Source: Siderastrea siderea
Lineage: Eukaryota; Cnidaria; Anthozoa; Scleractinia; Rhizangiidae
DNA: 64,000 nt
Assembly: GCA_964030785.1 (NCBI GenBank)
Contig: OZ034968.1
Coordinates: 46,034,853 to 46,098,852 of the forward strand
Direction: 5' to 3'
The position numbers and the translations under genes are program-made. Positions 12,680 to 25,114 of this stretch are shown in pieces. Below the pieces are notes generated by a model. It made no database searches and was not told the DNA's origin. It saw only the letters and a list, made by a program, of their open reading frames with translations. How positions within the stretch are numbered: the stretch's first letter is position 1; the number at the start of each line of letters is the position of its first letter.

Positions 12680-15495
12680 CCAAGGAACTTGCTCAGGAAT
12701 ACATGAGGAGAGGAGGGTTGTCTTTCATATCGCCTACAATAAGTCACGGGCATCTGACGAGTTGAGCAAAATGATTAATTGTGACTTCCCATTTTCTCCT
12801 AATTTGTTGCAGGCCCTTTAAAAGGGACATTCACAAGCTGACACACGTTCATCTCTTCGGATTCTTTAGATGAGGATTTGTGTGGTAGAAAAATGAGGGA
12901 AGGGAATCTTATTTCCTGGATTTTTCGAGCTCCTGTTAGCTTTTTTGTGGTGACGTATGACCAAAAATACTAGAACATGTTAGTCTTTTGCAATGGCCAA
13001 GAAAAACAATATGACATTCAAGGCGAAGAAAATAATTTTTTTAGTACTGACGATAAAGTAGGATCTATGTAGCAGCATTCCATACACTAAGCAAAGGGAC
13101 TCACCTGATCACTTACTTTATCAGGGGACACACGCGAGACAAAAGTACGAGTAGAAATGGAACTTGAACCGTAGTATCATCACCTGTATCGCTCAGAATT
13201 GTGATCCCCAATATTCGAAGAAACCAACAAGTTAAACCCACCTGTCCAATGAGCAAAGTGATACCAAGCAAACAAATGACAAAACAAACAACTTCCTACG
13301 AGCAAATGACCAGACAAGTGATTCTCAAAAACCAGTACATACCACATCAAGTAGAGATATGTTGACGTGGCCGTCAGTGGTTAGGGATTCTCTATTACAA
13401 TTTGAAATGATGGCTGTTAAGGAAGACTACATCCGTTCTTACCTGCAAGTATAAAGCCAGAAAATTTAAATATGTCTATATTATACATGTAGATGACTGG
13501 AAGACTACTTACTATCATATGACTTTTGATACTTTATAAATTCCTTTTGTGGTTGCTCATGTCTGCACAGAATCTTTTCAATAACTATACTGTTTAACCA
13601 TATGATCAGAAAAGGGCAAATTTAGTTCAACCTACAGGTAACACACCCCAGCTGATTAAATTACTCCACAAAAGCATACAAAAAAGCCTCTAGTATCCAG
13701 GATAAAAAAGTGATTTTTCCATGAAATTTCCCGAACAGAGTACCTATAATATGAAGGTATTACCTGTTCTCCAAAGTAGATTTAAACAAAGCACGATTTA
13801 AACAAAGCTCTTTTACACAGAACAGGTCTTAAGGTATTTAATTGAAGGTTGGGACATTAATTTAAAAGCCCACTTTTAAATTAAGGAGTTTAGATTCCAG
13901 TGAGCAAAATAACCATATCATTTTACAAAAATTAAATTGCAGCTCAAAGCGTCCTGACGAACCAGAATTCAGCACGTAAAATTGGCACACTGAAGTATTT
14001 TAGAGAATGAATTATGCGCTACAATGTACCAGCAACTGTCAAAAACAACCCTCACGCATATGCAGAGTTTGTTTATCAAAATGCATGCGTAAGAAGGAAC
14101 AACTTGATAAGAGGCTTGGAAAGTTTGTCCACTACCACGTTTTCACTTGGTTGTGACAGTTGACAACAAAGTGCAGAATAATGGCCTCTCTGATTGTACT
14201 TTTTGTAGTTCTTATGAAGCTGAATGACACAATTCATCAAGGTGATGGGGATAGAAATGTTAAACTGGAAATACCTTTTGTGGGTTTTCAAAGCCAATAA
14301 TAAATTGTCCAAGTATGCAATTGAAGGGATGTACTTCCTAACTTTGGTCAAGTGCATGCTGACACATCAGAAGTCTGAACGTGTGATTTGGGGGAAGAGG
14401 GACCAACAAGAATGGAAAAGATTGGAGCCAGCATGAATAACGATTTGGAAATGGGGCATACCATCAAGAGCACAAAAACCCTGACAACTTCAATTTGGGC
14501 AAACAAAACTGAGAAGACTGTGCTTTGTAGCTCAATTTCAGTCACTGGGGTCAGTGAATCCCTTGATGCTTATGATGAGAGTTCAAATGTCAAGCCAACA
14601 TCACCTGCACACATCTGAGGTTGCTAAGCGCCTGATTACACACTGTTCTTCTTTTCTCATCTCTTTCATCTTGTAGTTGACCAGTTAGTAATATCTAAAA
14701 TGCACTTTCTTTAGAGATCATGAGAGGTGATCTTTGAGGTGTAATACCATTATGTAAATTGGTAAAAAGGACACAAATAGATACTGACATAAGCTAATAA
14801 GAGTTTAATCTCACACTGAATCTTACAAAAATACTTCGTGTTGTTAAGTAACCTGAGGGCTGGAAGTGACGATTAATAGTTCTTATTGAGAAGGACGGCA
14901 CTGGTCTGTTTTCTGCCATGGACATTTTATGTAGCAAAGTACCTCTAGATTCTCAAGGAAGCAAAGTAAAGAGAGGATTCGAGCTAATCCTTAGAAAAGT
15001 TTGGAGCTGTGCAACACAACTCAAGCACTTATCGAGAAAGGAATTAGTGGATCAGTTAGAGAAAAGTCATCCATTCAGAATGCATGAATTTTGCCAGGAT
15101 TTTAAGTGGCAAGTAGCCAACAAGAGTGGCACTTGCCAAGCCAGACGTTGCATGAATTTATGCATGCTACTACTATATTGCACAGCAAACCGTAAGTGAG
15201 CAAAAGAATACATTACAGTCAAAATTTATGAAGATCAAAATGATGAACAATCAAAGACCAGATACAAGATACAAGACCAGATCTACTTTTGGGCCCAATC
15301 GGACAGATCTGACTCCATTGACATTTCTGGCACACTATTTGAAACTTAATTCCTCCAAAATAAGGCCTCTTTTGCTCAATGGAAAAGAGCAAGACTATTT
15401 TTGTCAGTCCAAGGGGCAATACAATTACATATCGGCCTAGTTCAAGAAATATCTCGCTCTCAAACAACAGTTGATACCAAAAAGGTGATCGTGAA
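12680..15495. other. Long stretch with no recognised feature
   Basis: AT-rich DNA. The frames at 14224-14618 and 14918-15199 are short, have no motif I know and are matched by antisense frames of equal length. No inverted repeats, tRNA-like folds or microsatellites stood out. Confidence 0.4.
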
Positions 15496-15504
15496 TCACT
15501 TTTT

Positions 15505-15575
15505 CACGTTGCCTTGAGTTAGCGATTACCTTATTCTCCTTTATTTTCGTGGGTCCCTAATTTCGCGATTTTAAA
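15505..15575 (+). repeat. Dispersed repeat fragment shared with 25,030-25,100
   Basis: The block ACCTTATTCTCCTTTATTTT followed by CGTGGG and a TTTCGCGA motif reappears in reverse complement at about 25030-25095. It lies immediately outside the left end of the long-TIR element starting at 15,592, so it is the DNA the element landed next to. Family unknown; it resembles the end of a MITE. Confidence 0.6.
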
Positions 15576-15591
15576 GAATTCACAAACTTAG

Positions 15592-16194
15592 GAGCGCTCA
15601 TCCAGAAATTTCGCCTGGAGGCGTGCAAAATGAAAAAATCGAAAATTCTCAAACTTTGCCAGAATAAAGGTCTAGGTAAAGTATTTCTAGAAAAATAACT
15701 TTCAGTTCGATTAGATTTTTATTTTACAAGAACGGCAACCAAGTCAGTTCGGCAGCTCTCCCATCAGTTTTCACGGGGTACACACCACACATCAATTGAA
15801 CGCTGTTTTAAAATAAACAAAGATATAAATCCAAACAATGAATACCTTACTCAAAAGAACACAGCTTTATTGCAAGTTTGAGCGGTTATTTGTTCCATTT
15901 GACGTCAATTGTAATATTTTTGCGATTTTTAAATTTTTTACTAATTTCGCCGTTTTTGGCGAGACAGAAAATTGGCAAAATTGAGAGGGCAAAATCGCTT
16001 CTTGGTACATGGCGTGGTCTTAAATCAAGGTAACCCAGCGAAAGAGCAAGGTTTCTTCCTCAAATAAGTGCAATAAAATTTTTGGGCTACTTAAATCATG
16101 AAACTTTAGAGCGCCGAACAAAAGTGACACAAAGGTCAAAACACACCATTCTTGTCACGGCATTTGGAGGTGTAAAATCAGCAATGCGCTCGTG
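15592..16194 (+). repeat. Left TIR of copy-1 element
   Basis: The inverted partner lies at 21896-22497. Similarity runs from the GAGCG tip to the internal GCGCTCGTG, with a few per cent divergence, and ends sharply beyond that. It likely carries transposase binding sites and the promoter for the inward gene. Confidence 0.85.
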
Positions 16195-16744
16195 GAGAAA
16201 ACAAAATTCGCCAACTACTCTCCGATAATCTTTAAAATTATCAAGGACTATCTAGGCTATAATAATCTGTGTACTTATTACTGGCTTATTTGTCTGATTT
16301 TATTTTAGCTTCTCTTTTGGGACGGACCATATTGAAATTCTGGTTACAATTAACAGACAAAAACCAAGGCAAGGCTAAATTGCCTTTTAAACCACTTTCA
16401 ATCATTCCAAAATGGGTATCAACATCTTAACAGTAAATTGTTGCTTCATGATAACGCTAGAACGAATAAATGTGCAAATAAACAACTCAAATTACCTGTG
16501 AAATGAAGAGAAACAACTTTCGGTTTTGGGCTCCGCAAACAGCGATTGCGTTACATAGCACTGACAGGAGTGGGGTGAGGAGGTGTATATTGTATATTGC
16601 TTTTTCGCTATGTTTAATTTGTTATATTAAATTCCCCCCCTCCCCCCCCAAAAAAAGGGATTGGAGTATTTTGATTGAGTTAAGCACGTGCTAGTATTAG
16701 TGCATTCACGCTAAATCTTGGTGTATCTGTTTTATTTTGTCTCT

Positions 16745-16751
16745 GTCTATA

Positions 16752-16829
<78 letters not shown>

Positions 16830-17100
16830 TAGATATAACTAACTGCAGACAGTACTGTTTCGGCCTTCTGGGCCTCATCAGTGCAGTGCTGATGCTGGAG
16901 TTGAGGTTACGGCCATATAGCCACCTCAGACGATCCCACACATGTGGTATCATCGTACCATGTCAGAGTGCTCAAACTAGTGAACTAGTGAGCTACGCAT
17001 GCGCGCTAGCGACAATGGTACACTCCAGATAGAGTGCTCAATTTGGACATGAAAGCATAGCTTTGTATGCCAAAGAGCAATATATATATATATATATATC
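16745..17100 (-). mobile_element. (TA)n-bounded hammerhead-ribozyme repeat (retrozyme- or Penelope-like)
   Basis: A ~250-bp unique block (about 16830-17082) is bounded on both sides by TATATA tracts (16748-16827 and 17082-17099). Near its left edge the minus strand carries a complete type I hammerhead ribozyme. In animals such ribozymes are known from Penelope-like elements and from small non-autonomous retrozymes, and insertion into TA-rich DNA is common for both. No reverse transcriptase is present, so this copy is non-autonomous or truncated. It inserted upstream of the first exon of the decayed copy-1 gene, probably after that element had arrived. Confidence 0.6.
16842..16887 (-). ncRNA. 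Type I hammerhead ribozyme
   Basis: Read on the minus strand from 16887: stem I 5' strand ACTGCA, core CTGATGAG, stem II GGCC / CAGAA loop / GGCC, core GAAA, then a short stem III (CAG-TA-CTG), the GTC cleavage triplet and the complementary stem I 3' strand TGCAGT. All invariant core bases (CUGAUGA, GAAA and UC before the scissile bond) are present and both flanking stems pair perfectly. The predicted cleavage site falls between 16848 and 16847. The short stem III is typical of animal retroelement-associated hammerheads. Confidence 0.85.
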
Positions 17101-17209
17101 GAAATTACTGATCTGCTTTTAAGATATAATCGGATTAACTGTTTGGTAAATTGCACTTTTCCCGGTATACGATCAGATAGCTACATTGTAGCTCATTGCA
17201 GCTCCAGTT

Positions 17210-20200
17210 ATGGCAGCGTGTACTTATTCCACCTTTGTTGGAGGGCCATGTGGGAGCGGCATCTCCAACCCGGCAAATGCGACGTGCGTGGAGATTGAAA
17301 GATGTACAAAAGACATCAAGAATCATTTCAAATTTTATGACTGCTATGATTCCTCTTTAAAAACGGAGGCCGATCTTCTTCTGGCAAGAGCAGGTAACAT
17401 CTCAGCAACTGAGTAGAGAAATTAACTAAAACCGTCCAGAACTGAGCAGCTTATATGGTGGTAAAAAGAATCACACCGTCGCTTTCTATTTAACAAGATT
17501 GTGTAGTGATGTTAAATTTTGATCGCGCAGTCCACGAAGTTACTATGAACAATAAAAATAGTGGGACAAAAAGGTCTGCGAACAGGCTAAAAGAATTCTT
17601 GGAACCTTTGCATTCTTTATACCGAATTTCTGTTGCTAACTGTCTGGAATGTTACAAATTCACATTGAAGACACGAAGAGGCTGACTTCACCAAAGTGTT
17701 GCGAAACACAACACGCGCACGTGCCTTCAACAAAATTACAACACTTCAGTTTCTTGAACTGTCATGATTATTTCCGATCCTGAAGGTTGATTGATACCCT
17801 GGTTCCAGAGATTTTTTTTTCTTTTTTCTCCTCTAATTGAAAGTCGTAGGCTAAAGAGGTTTGTTAAAACATAAAATGACTTGATAGTAACGTTTCTTAT
17901 TTTAATTAATTTTCAGGGATTTTTGAGGCTAGTGAAAATCATTTTAAAATGTCGGTATGTCCACGGCACTGAGAAATATTTGGAATTAGATGGCGTTGTT
18001 CCAAAAAGTCATGTTCATCTTCACCAGACTGGGCTCCCCACAAGAATAAACAAATTAATTAAGGGGGACCGTGGTATCACACTCCCACAATCGCAACGAC
18101 TGTACAGCCTTACCTCAGTGCTTGTTCCAGTTGCTTCCCGTAAGTAAAAACGGTACTGAAAATTATCACTCACCCCTCTCTCCCCCAGAAGAACAGAGGC
18201 CTCTTGAGTTATCCTTCCAAACCTGTCATCTTTTTAAACCTCAGATAGAGTTTCAGTAATATTTATTGAAGTGCACCCATAGCCGACATTGTGCACCTTT
18301 ACTAAACGGCATGCGGAATGTTGGGGACTCACGAAAAGTTTGTGCGCGATCCCTGGCATAAAATAACTACTATTTTTTCACCCCTGTCCTCTTGCAAGAA
18401 TTTCTCGTGTGTCCCTAAAATAGAAGCCTATATAACGCGCCTCCTACACCTACTTCCCTTCTCCTCGCTCAACTTGCATCCCTGATATTGTGCCCTGAAC
18501 GTAAACGCCTGCTACGCATTCCCTCCTTCTCCTCCCGCGTCTTGGTATCGTGCCCTATTGAACGAATGCGAAAGCAGGGCCTGTTACGCATTCTTCCCTT
18601 CCTCTTGCTATTGTAAAACATAAGCGCCTGGTGTGCCTACTTCCGTTCCCCTCGCGTGAACTTCTCGCACGTCCCCGATATCGCGCCCTATTTAACATAA
18701 GTGCCTGCTATGCTTTCCTTCCATCTCCCCCCTCGAACTTTTCGCGCGTCCCAGTATCACGCCCTACTGAACAAATGCAAAAGGGCCTGTTTCGCTTTCT
18801 TGTCCAATGTACTAGTCATGCATTTAATTGTTGTCAAAAGAATATTCTCCTGTTATTATTTTATTCCTGAACTAGAGGTACCCATAAGACATGACAGCTT
18901 AGACGGACCAAAAATAGGGTTATTGCAACAACAACAAAAATGAAAATGAAGAAAAAAATGCAACGTTAGTAGTTATTTTTGTTTCACCAACATATTTTAT
19001 CTGATTTTGTTAGCTATCTGTAAACAATGCTGGCTGTTTCTAGCAAAAGAGACGCCTTCCGCCAAATCCGAGGTGCAGGAGGAAGTTCCATCCAAGCCTA
19101 GTGAGCAAGAGACAAAGGATACCTCATCCCCGATCTCATCCCCAGTTGAGTCTGCAGAAAGTGATCCAGTAAGTCATTCTACCGCTAAATTTAATATTAT
19201 TGAGATTAAAAGGGCTTTCTCATGCACACACTCGACGCGCGCAAAACCCTTATAAAAAGTTGTTGCCTATGAGGAAACAAAATAAAAAAACACTCAAAAC
19301 TAGAGCCAGAAATGGATTCGGTGAAAAGTTCGCTGATAATACAAGCCCCGCTATCTCTCGCTTGCAGCTCATGCTTTCTTGGTCATTTTTCTTTTACTTC
19401 AGGAAAACGAAAGCGCCACTAAACTGTCTCGAGCGATGGAAAACCTCGCCATCTTAACGTCGGAGGACAGCTTGTACACAACAGAACATACCGGTGGCAC
19501 CAGTAGTGCCAGTGATTCCTCCAGTGTGAGCAACCAAAACCTTCGCCGCTTGAAGTTGAATGAGTTTCTCAGTGTCAGTGGCCTACCAACTGTCAATCAA
19601 CCAAAAAGGAACTGGGAAAGTTAAGTGCGCGTACAAAAAATGTCCGCATCTCAAAAGCCAAAGATGATGTTGTGGCGTCGTTAGAGGTCATCTCTCCCGA
19701 AAACCCGGCGTCTCTGTGGGAAGCATTGAAGAGAACACAGGCTGTGGAGAAAGCCCTATGCACAACGTCAACTTCAGCAGATCAGAAGTACCTGAAGGCG
19801 CCAAAACTTTGCAAATGCCAAGAAATTACTTTTTATGATCATGCTTTATATTGAGTAGCCTGTTTCGGCTTCGAGATGGTTCGAAAGACGAAATACGGTA
19901 AGAACGGACATGGAATAAATCGTGACGAGGGAACTAAAGAGAGAAAACGGGGCCCAGTTCGCGCCCCTTTGATTGCGCGCGTTCACTTTGTTATTTTCCC
20001 ATGATTCATTCTATCTGAGAGCCTGCAATGATGGAAGAGGTTATACATTGAAGGAAACATCCTATCTGTTTCTATTTCTCTACTTTTTATTTAGTCCAGC
20101 TTGCTTCATTGGATGATTCAGTATTCCCTCAGTCCAATTTCCTGTGGCGATTTCCAGGACGTCCCCGCACTTGACAGTGAACAGTCTCCCGTCAAAAAAA

Positions 20201-21022
20201 AGGAGGAACGTGCAGTAGAGGGGCAAGAAATTGGTGTGTCCACAGAGAAGGAGGTCCGTCTCTTCTCTTGTCCAGTCGAAGGATGTGTGAGCACTTTTTA
20301 GCGCCACTGCAACCTTGAGCGACACTTGCATTATGGGAAGTGCAAGTTTGTGGAGGAGAAGCATACTCTCCTCGAAAAGGCAAAAATGGTCTACACAGAA
20401 AAACTTCGGGAAGGCTCAAGCGCACAGCCCTTTATTGTCGGTTCTATACTTTCAGAACAAAGCGGTGAGGTGCAGCCGTAGGGGTGGGCACTGCGATCTA
20501 CCAAAAAGTGGGCACAAAGCAGATCCGGCACAGGTAGCCAAAGACATGCGGCATGCAAGGCATGAAGATGGCAACCGCAGATTCACTGTGGATGAGTTCC
20601 TAACACCTCAGCAAATTAAATCGTATTTTTTAAGGGCAGCGGAGAAATTACGACAAAGAGGCAGGGAAGATGATTGCGATTTTCAAGCCATTGAAGAACA
20701 AGAGGCCTACTCTTCTACTTGTGCGCATGTCATCGATGAATGCCAGTTGATCCACCCAATCACCTATGATACATTCAATCTATGTGATATGTATGCAACA
20801 CGTAAACTGACTAGGCTCAGCATCTCTATGCTGCGCTTAATATGCAGTCACTTTGACATGGACATTGACAATCTTTCACTACCGGGCAAAGCACCATATA
20901 TTGAGTTAATTGGTAATCTTGTAAAAACCTGCGTAATTTTCCACTTACCCCCACCCCTCCCCCCCCAAAACCAGCAACTAATGACTTATTTTGCGGCGGC
21001 AAGACTTCGCACTGATATGTAA
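17210..21022 (+). pseudogene. Broken copy of the C2H2/DDE-like transposase gene (copy 1)
   Basis: Exons match the gene at 40,508-45,907 in order and intron phase. Exon 1 is 17210-17393 (ATG; ends ...LARAG before GTAAC). Exon 2 is about 17917-18139 (CPRH zinc-type motif, but with an in-frame TGA right after CPRH and a later frameshift). Exon 3 is 19014-19168 (CKQC). Exon 4 is about 19403-19850 (serine-rich, then LNEFLSVSGLPTVN; stop and frameshift near 19,622). The exon encoding the DDE-like core is missing altogether. The last part, about 20095-21022, has the zinc finger (FSCPVEGC... with a TAG inside) and the C-terminal helical domain ending KAPYIELIGNLVKTC. Several independent breaks plus the lost core mean it cannot make transposase. 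Confidence 0.8.
18441..18800. repeat. Imperfect minisatellite, about 70-80-bp period
   Basis: About five diverged copies each begin near CCTGYTAYGCNTTCC and contain a CTCGCG...GTATCGTGCCCTA-type block and AACATAAG or AACGAATGC. Starts fall near 18441, 18508, 18579, 18627, 18703, with a partial copy at 18785. It lies in the intron between exons 2 and 3 of the copy-1 pseudogene and is C/T-rich on the plus strand. Confidence 0.7.
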
Positions 21023-21895
21023 CCCCTTGGTATGTAATATTGAAATCTGAAGTCGCTTTTTCGCACACTGATAGCCGAGCAAAAAGAACACGTGAGTGCA
21101 CGCCAGATTATCCCTCCACGAAGAATTGGGACGCGTTGGTGGGGGACTCGCACGTCGCGTTTCCGTGAAATAGGCAATCCACTACAGCTGGGACAGTTTT
21201 TGAAGAGTGATAAAAAACAATAATCATAAATGCCCCAAAATGTTCTCGTTTGTCAAATTTCTCCACCCTTGGCGAAGGATGCGGCCTTCCGGGGTGGGGT
21301 GGGTCATGATGTTGACCTTTCGTTTTTTTTTTCTTTTACAAATTTCCCTTGCTCAGCCAGTTACCGGGAAAATTCTTGATAATTCGCATTCAGCATATCT
21401 AACCAAAGAGGGAAAAACAGAAATACAAATCGGAAGAATTAACATTCCGTGTTTCCGCATGTATGCATACATGATCACAAACAAATACTGACAATGCATG
21501 GGATCCTGTCACGCAATCCTTGTTGTTTGAGTTGTTTGATAACGAACTGAGTAACACAGCCTACGAAGCGAGTTCTTTTTCTGCAGGTGTTGGTACGTAC
21601 AGATTTACAATAGTAATACTTAAATAGAATAACAGATGGAGAATTCTTTGATTTTGCAGTTTATTACAACAATTACGTTTTAGCCTATTAGAAGCAAATA
21701 TGTTATCTCCAAATATTCAGTGCTGTTCTTGACCAATTTCCCGTTCGGAATTCGAATATCGGCTGTCACAAAATAGCCGTTTAAAGTTATGGCTTCGGAC
21801 AAACTAACCAGCAACAAGTACACAGATCTTTATAGCTTAGCTAGGCTTCCATCATATCGAATATTATTGGAAAAACGTTAGCATATTATTTTTTT

Positions 21896-22497
21896 CACGA
21901 GCGCATTGTTGATTTTACACGTCTAAATGCCGTGACAAGAATGGCGTGTTTTGACCTATGTGTCACTTTTGTTCGGCGCTCTAAATTTCATGATTTAAGT
22001 AGCCCAAAAATTTTATTGCATTTATTCGAGGAACAAACCTTGCTCTTTCGCTGGGTTACCTTGATTTATGACCACGCCATGTACCAAGAAGCGATTTTGC
22101 CCTCTCAATTTTGCCAATTTTCTGTCTCGCCAAAAACGGCGAAATCAGTAAAAAATTTAAAAATCGCAAAAATATTCCAATTGAGGTCAAATGGAACAAA
22201 TAACCGCTCAAACTTTCAATAGAGCTGTGTTCTTTTGAGTAAGGTATTCATTGTTTGGATTTATATCTTTGTGTATTTTAAAACAGCGTTCAATTGATGT
22301 GTGGTGTGTACCCCGTGAAAACTGATTTAAGAGCTTCTGAACCGACTTGGTTGCCGTTCTCGTAGAATAAAAATCTAATCGAACTGAAAGTTATTTTTCT
22401 AGAAATACTTTACCTAGACCTTTATTCTGGCAAAGTTTGAGAATTTTCGATTTTTTCATTTTGCACGCCTCCAGGCGAAATTTCTGGACGAGCGCTC
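21896..22497 (-). repeat. Right TIR of copy-1 element
   Basis: Inverted copy of 15592-16194, ending in CGAGCGCTC directly before TTAA at 22498-22501. Open frames within it are by-products of the repeat. Confidence 0.85.
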
Positions 22498-22692
22498 TTA
22501 AAGACCTGTGAAAAATAACGACCGTGAACTTTGATGTCAAAATTTAATCGAGATAGAAAAATCATGTCTGTTTTCAAGGGTCCTCAACAACTTTTAACAA
22601 AAGGTGTTACAAGAAGCTATCATCTATCAACTTTAGATGTTGCTAATCAGTGTCAAGATTCGCTCTCAAGTTCTTCTTCGGCATCCAAGTCA

Positions 22693-23170
22693 TCATCTTC
22701 GCAGTTCCTCCAATACACCCTTTGTACAGTCGTCAAATTGACCATCCTGTCCCGGCTCCTTATAGTGTGTAGTTACGAGTGTCTTGAATCTTTCCATTAT
22801 TGCCCTGTTCCTTGGTGTATCGTCCATTTCACACATCACCTCAACAGGAATTTCCGGACCTCCCTGAATCAATGGGGATCGAAGATCGATTTCATCACTA
22901 ACTTTCAAATGAACCATCCCACCTCTCCGTAAGAAAAAGCGAGTAGCTCTAGAAATCTCTCCGGGCAAATGGCCTACAATCGAATTGGCCAGGCAACCAC
23001 AGGAGCCTTTTGTTGGCTGCCATTGCGTAACGATCGTAGATATTGTTTCGTTCGTGAGAAAATCTCAACAGCTCCCCAACGATGGGCTTCCAAATTTCTT
23101 TGTAAACATGAAACCCACGAAGGCCACACAAAAATGAATGCTTGATGAAATCTTGATTAGAATTGGTCAT
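22693..23170 (-). pseudogene. HIRAN-domain protein, frameshifted
   Basis: From an ATG at 23170 the minus strand reads LCGLRGFHVYKEIWKPIVGE then NNIYDRYAMAANK, the usual opening of small cnidarian HIRAN-type proteins. After a frame change near 22,985 it continues ANSIVGHLPGEISRATRFF, LRRGGMVHLKVSDE, and a tail to 22693. The IVGHLP box and R-GG are typical of the HIRAN fold, which binds DNA ends or single-stranded DNA in other proteins. The frame change between MAANK and IVGHLP could be a short intron, but no good splice pair is visible, so I treat it as broken. It sits just outside the right end of the copy-1 element and upstream of a pogo-like transposase on the other strand. Confidence 0.6.
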
Positions 23171-23497
23171 CTTTAAGCCTGCACCATCGTTTAAATTGCT
23201 GAGATATCATGTGTTAGCGCTCTAGCCAGCTCTGAGAGTGTTGCATCACGCGAGGAGACAAAAGACGGAGCTGACAACGAGAAGCCTGAGGACGAGGCTA
23301 GCTTATAGCGTGTGGGATATATACCGCAATGGATAGAATGTTTTAGATTAGACGAGTAAAACCACGAGACACAATAGGCCTGTATCCGGTAAAGCCACAA
23401 GGGTCAAGTACCACTGCTTAGCACAATGTCTTTATTTTGCTGTGGTTTTACAATCCAGAGGTGACAACCACCAGAACAACCTGAGAATAGTGAAGAT

Positions 23498-24792
23498 ATG
23501 GAGAGTGAGCAATCAGTTCCAGCCTGTTTTCCACGTAAAGAGAGCACTTCACTGGGAGATGTAGAATACAACACTGTTGTATCGAATGTTGCGGATGTTG
23601 TTACACCCGAGCCTTCAACTGCATCTTCATCCAGAAAATGCAGAAAATACACGCACTTCCCCGCTGAGCCTACCAGCCCCAAAGGAAAGTACAGTCAGGA
23701 CTTTCAAGCAAGCGTACGAGAAATGATTGAAAGAAGAGGCGAAAGGGGAATACAGAGGCAGATATCTGTTTACAGCTCTGGCACTTGTAAACAGCAACAA
23801 CATAAGTGGATTGAGAGGATTTGAGCCCAAACCTCCCTGGGCGAAGTCTATTTATACACGTTGCAATTTCACCTGCCGAACTGGAACCACAACCAGTTCC
23901 CCAGTACCTCGCGGGGTGTTGGAAGAGTGCAAGTTCACTTTTCTTACAGACATCAGCCATGTGAGCACCCAGCACAAAATCCCACCCGAGTTGGTGCTTA
24001 ATGCGGACCAAACCCCTTTCTCATACGTCTCAGTAGGACGAATGACAATGGCCTCAAACAACTCTTCTTCAGTCCCTATCAAAGGCTTAACCGATAAAAG
24101 GAACATAATGCTTACATTTGTTATTTCGTTGTTGGGAGATTTCTCACCAATGCAGATCATATACCAAGGGAAAGCTTCAAGAAGTCAAGCTTCAAGTTTC
24201 CAAATGGGTTTGCAGTTTCACAGAATGCGAAGCACTACTCAAATGAAGCAAAAACACTTTCCCTGATCGACAAAGTCATCAAGCCGTACATTGAGAGGAA
24301 AAAGAAGGAACTGAAGGTGCCACCATCACATAAAGCACTTCTGATCTGGGACGTGTTTAAGGGGCAAAAGACAGAGAAGGTCTTGTCAAAGCCGGCATCT
24401 CTAAATATCGTGGTTGTGTTTATACCTGCTAATATGACTCACTTTTTCCAGCCATTAGATCTGACTGTCAACGGTGGGGCGAAGCGCTTTATGAAAGAGA
24501 AATTTACCACACGGTACTCCGAAGAGGTACAGAAACAGATAAACCCAGGAAACAGTGATGCTAATAGTGAGCTCAACGTCAGTTTGAGACTAACAGCCCT
24601 GAAACCTCCCACGCTTCGTGGTTGGTGGACCTGTACAACCATCTCAGCAGTGGTATTGGTAGGCGCCACTTCGCTAAAGGGTGGGAAAAGGCTGGCTTCG
24701 CCCAACTATAATATGAATCGTTTAGTCTTCCCTCTGAGGATCCATTTGAAGAGACTGAAGGTTCTATTGAGATCTCCTAGAGCGGACATGTA
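23498..24792 (+). pseudogene. Pogo/Tigger-like DDE transposase, broken
   Basis: The N-terminal part (23498-23824) is a polar linker. The DDE endonuclease follows in a shifted frame. LVLNADQTPFSYV (about 23990-24030) carries the first catalytic Asp, in the N-x-DQT box of the pogo/jerky DDE_1 family. Next come SLLGDFSPMQIIYQGK, a frameshift near 24,190, and KALLIWDVFKGQKTEKVL with the second Asp. ANMTHFFQPLDLTVNG ends the core, with a C-terminal helical region to about 24790 including EDPFEE in another frame. At least three frame changes are needed, so it is inactive. The helix-turn-helix DNA-binding region is degraded. Terminal repeats could not be paired with confidence. Confidence 0.8.
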
Positions 24793-24959
24793 ACGATACT
24801 CTCGATACTCGATAATGACTCAGAAGAACAACACTTTTTTCATTTCTCTAAGACTGACTTTTAGAGGAATACAGCTGCCGAGTAGGGGCAGCATATTGGT
24901 TTTGTTGCAATTGTTGATTAACGTAATTTGTGTAAAAAAGAAAAAATATAGACTGAATC

Positions 24960-25110
24960 ATCACTTTCGCGGAATTTAATTCCCTGTAAACACAATTTTT
25001 CTCCCCGATCGTGAAAATAAAAACTCGCGAAATCTGCCAAGAAAATTTTCGCAAAATTGAAGTCCCACGAAAATAAAGGAGAATAAGGTATTCCCTTGGA
25101 GAATCATTTG
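24960..25110 (-). repeat. Dispersed repeat related to 15,505-15,575
   Basis: On the minus strand this reads AATACCTTATTCTCCTTTA then TTTCGTGGGACTTCAATTTT and several TTTCGCG-type motifs. The first ~27 bases match 15510-15545. Recurrent CGCGA/TTTCGC words give it a MITE-end appearance. No inverted partner was identified locally. Confidence 0.55.
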
Positions 25111-25114
25111 CCAT

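Larger units (their letters stand above)
15592..22497 (+). mobile_element. Decayed DNA transposon with ~600-bp TIRs and TTAA-type target sites (copy 1)
   Basis: Left end (15592-16194) and right end (21896-22497) are inverted copies of one another over about 600 bp. Examples are GAGCGCTCATCCAGAAATTT at the left tip versus GAGCGCTCGTCCAGAAATTT read inward from the right, and CGCCGTTTTTGGCGAGACAG in both. The right flank is TTAA and the left is TTAG, consistent with a TTAA duplication with one change. The interior holds a broken multi-exon gene homologous to the one inside the element at 38,962-47,621. That element shares the GAGCG tip and TTAA target but no other terminal sequence. A (TA)n-bounded hammerhead repeat sits inside. 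TTAA targeting plus GAG termini recall Sola3, while Kolobok and piggyBac also use TTAA; superfamily is not decided here. Confidence 0.85.

Noticed and set aside
16748..16953. An Ile/Tyr repeat protein on the minus strand.
   Set aside because: Translation of the (TA)n microsatellite next to the hammerhead repeat.
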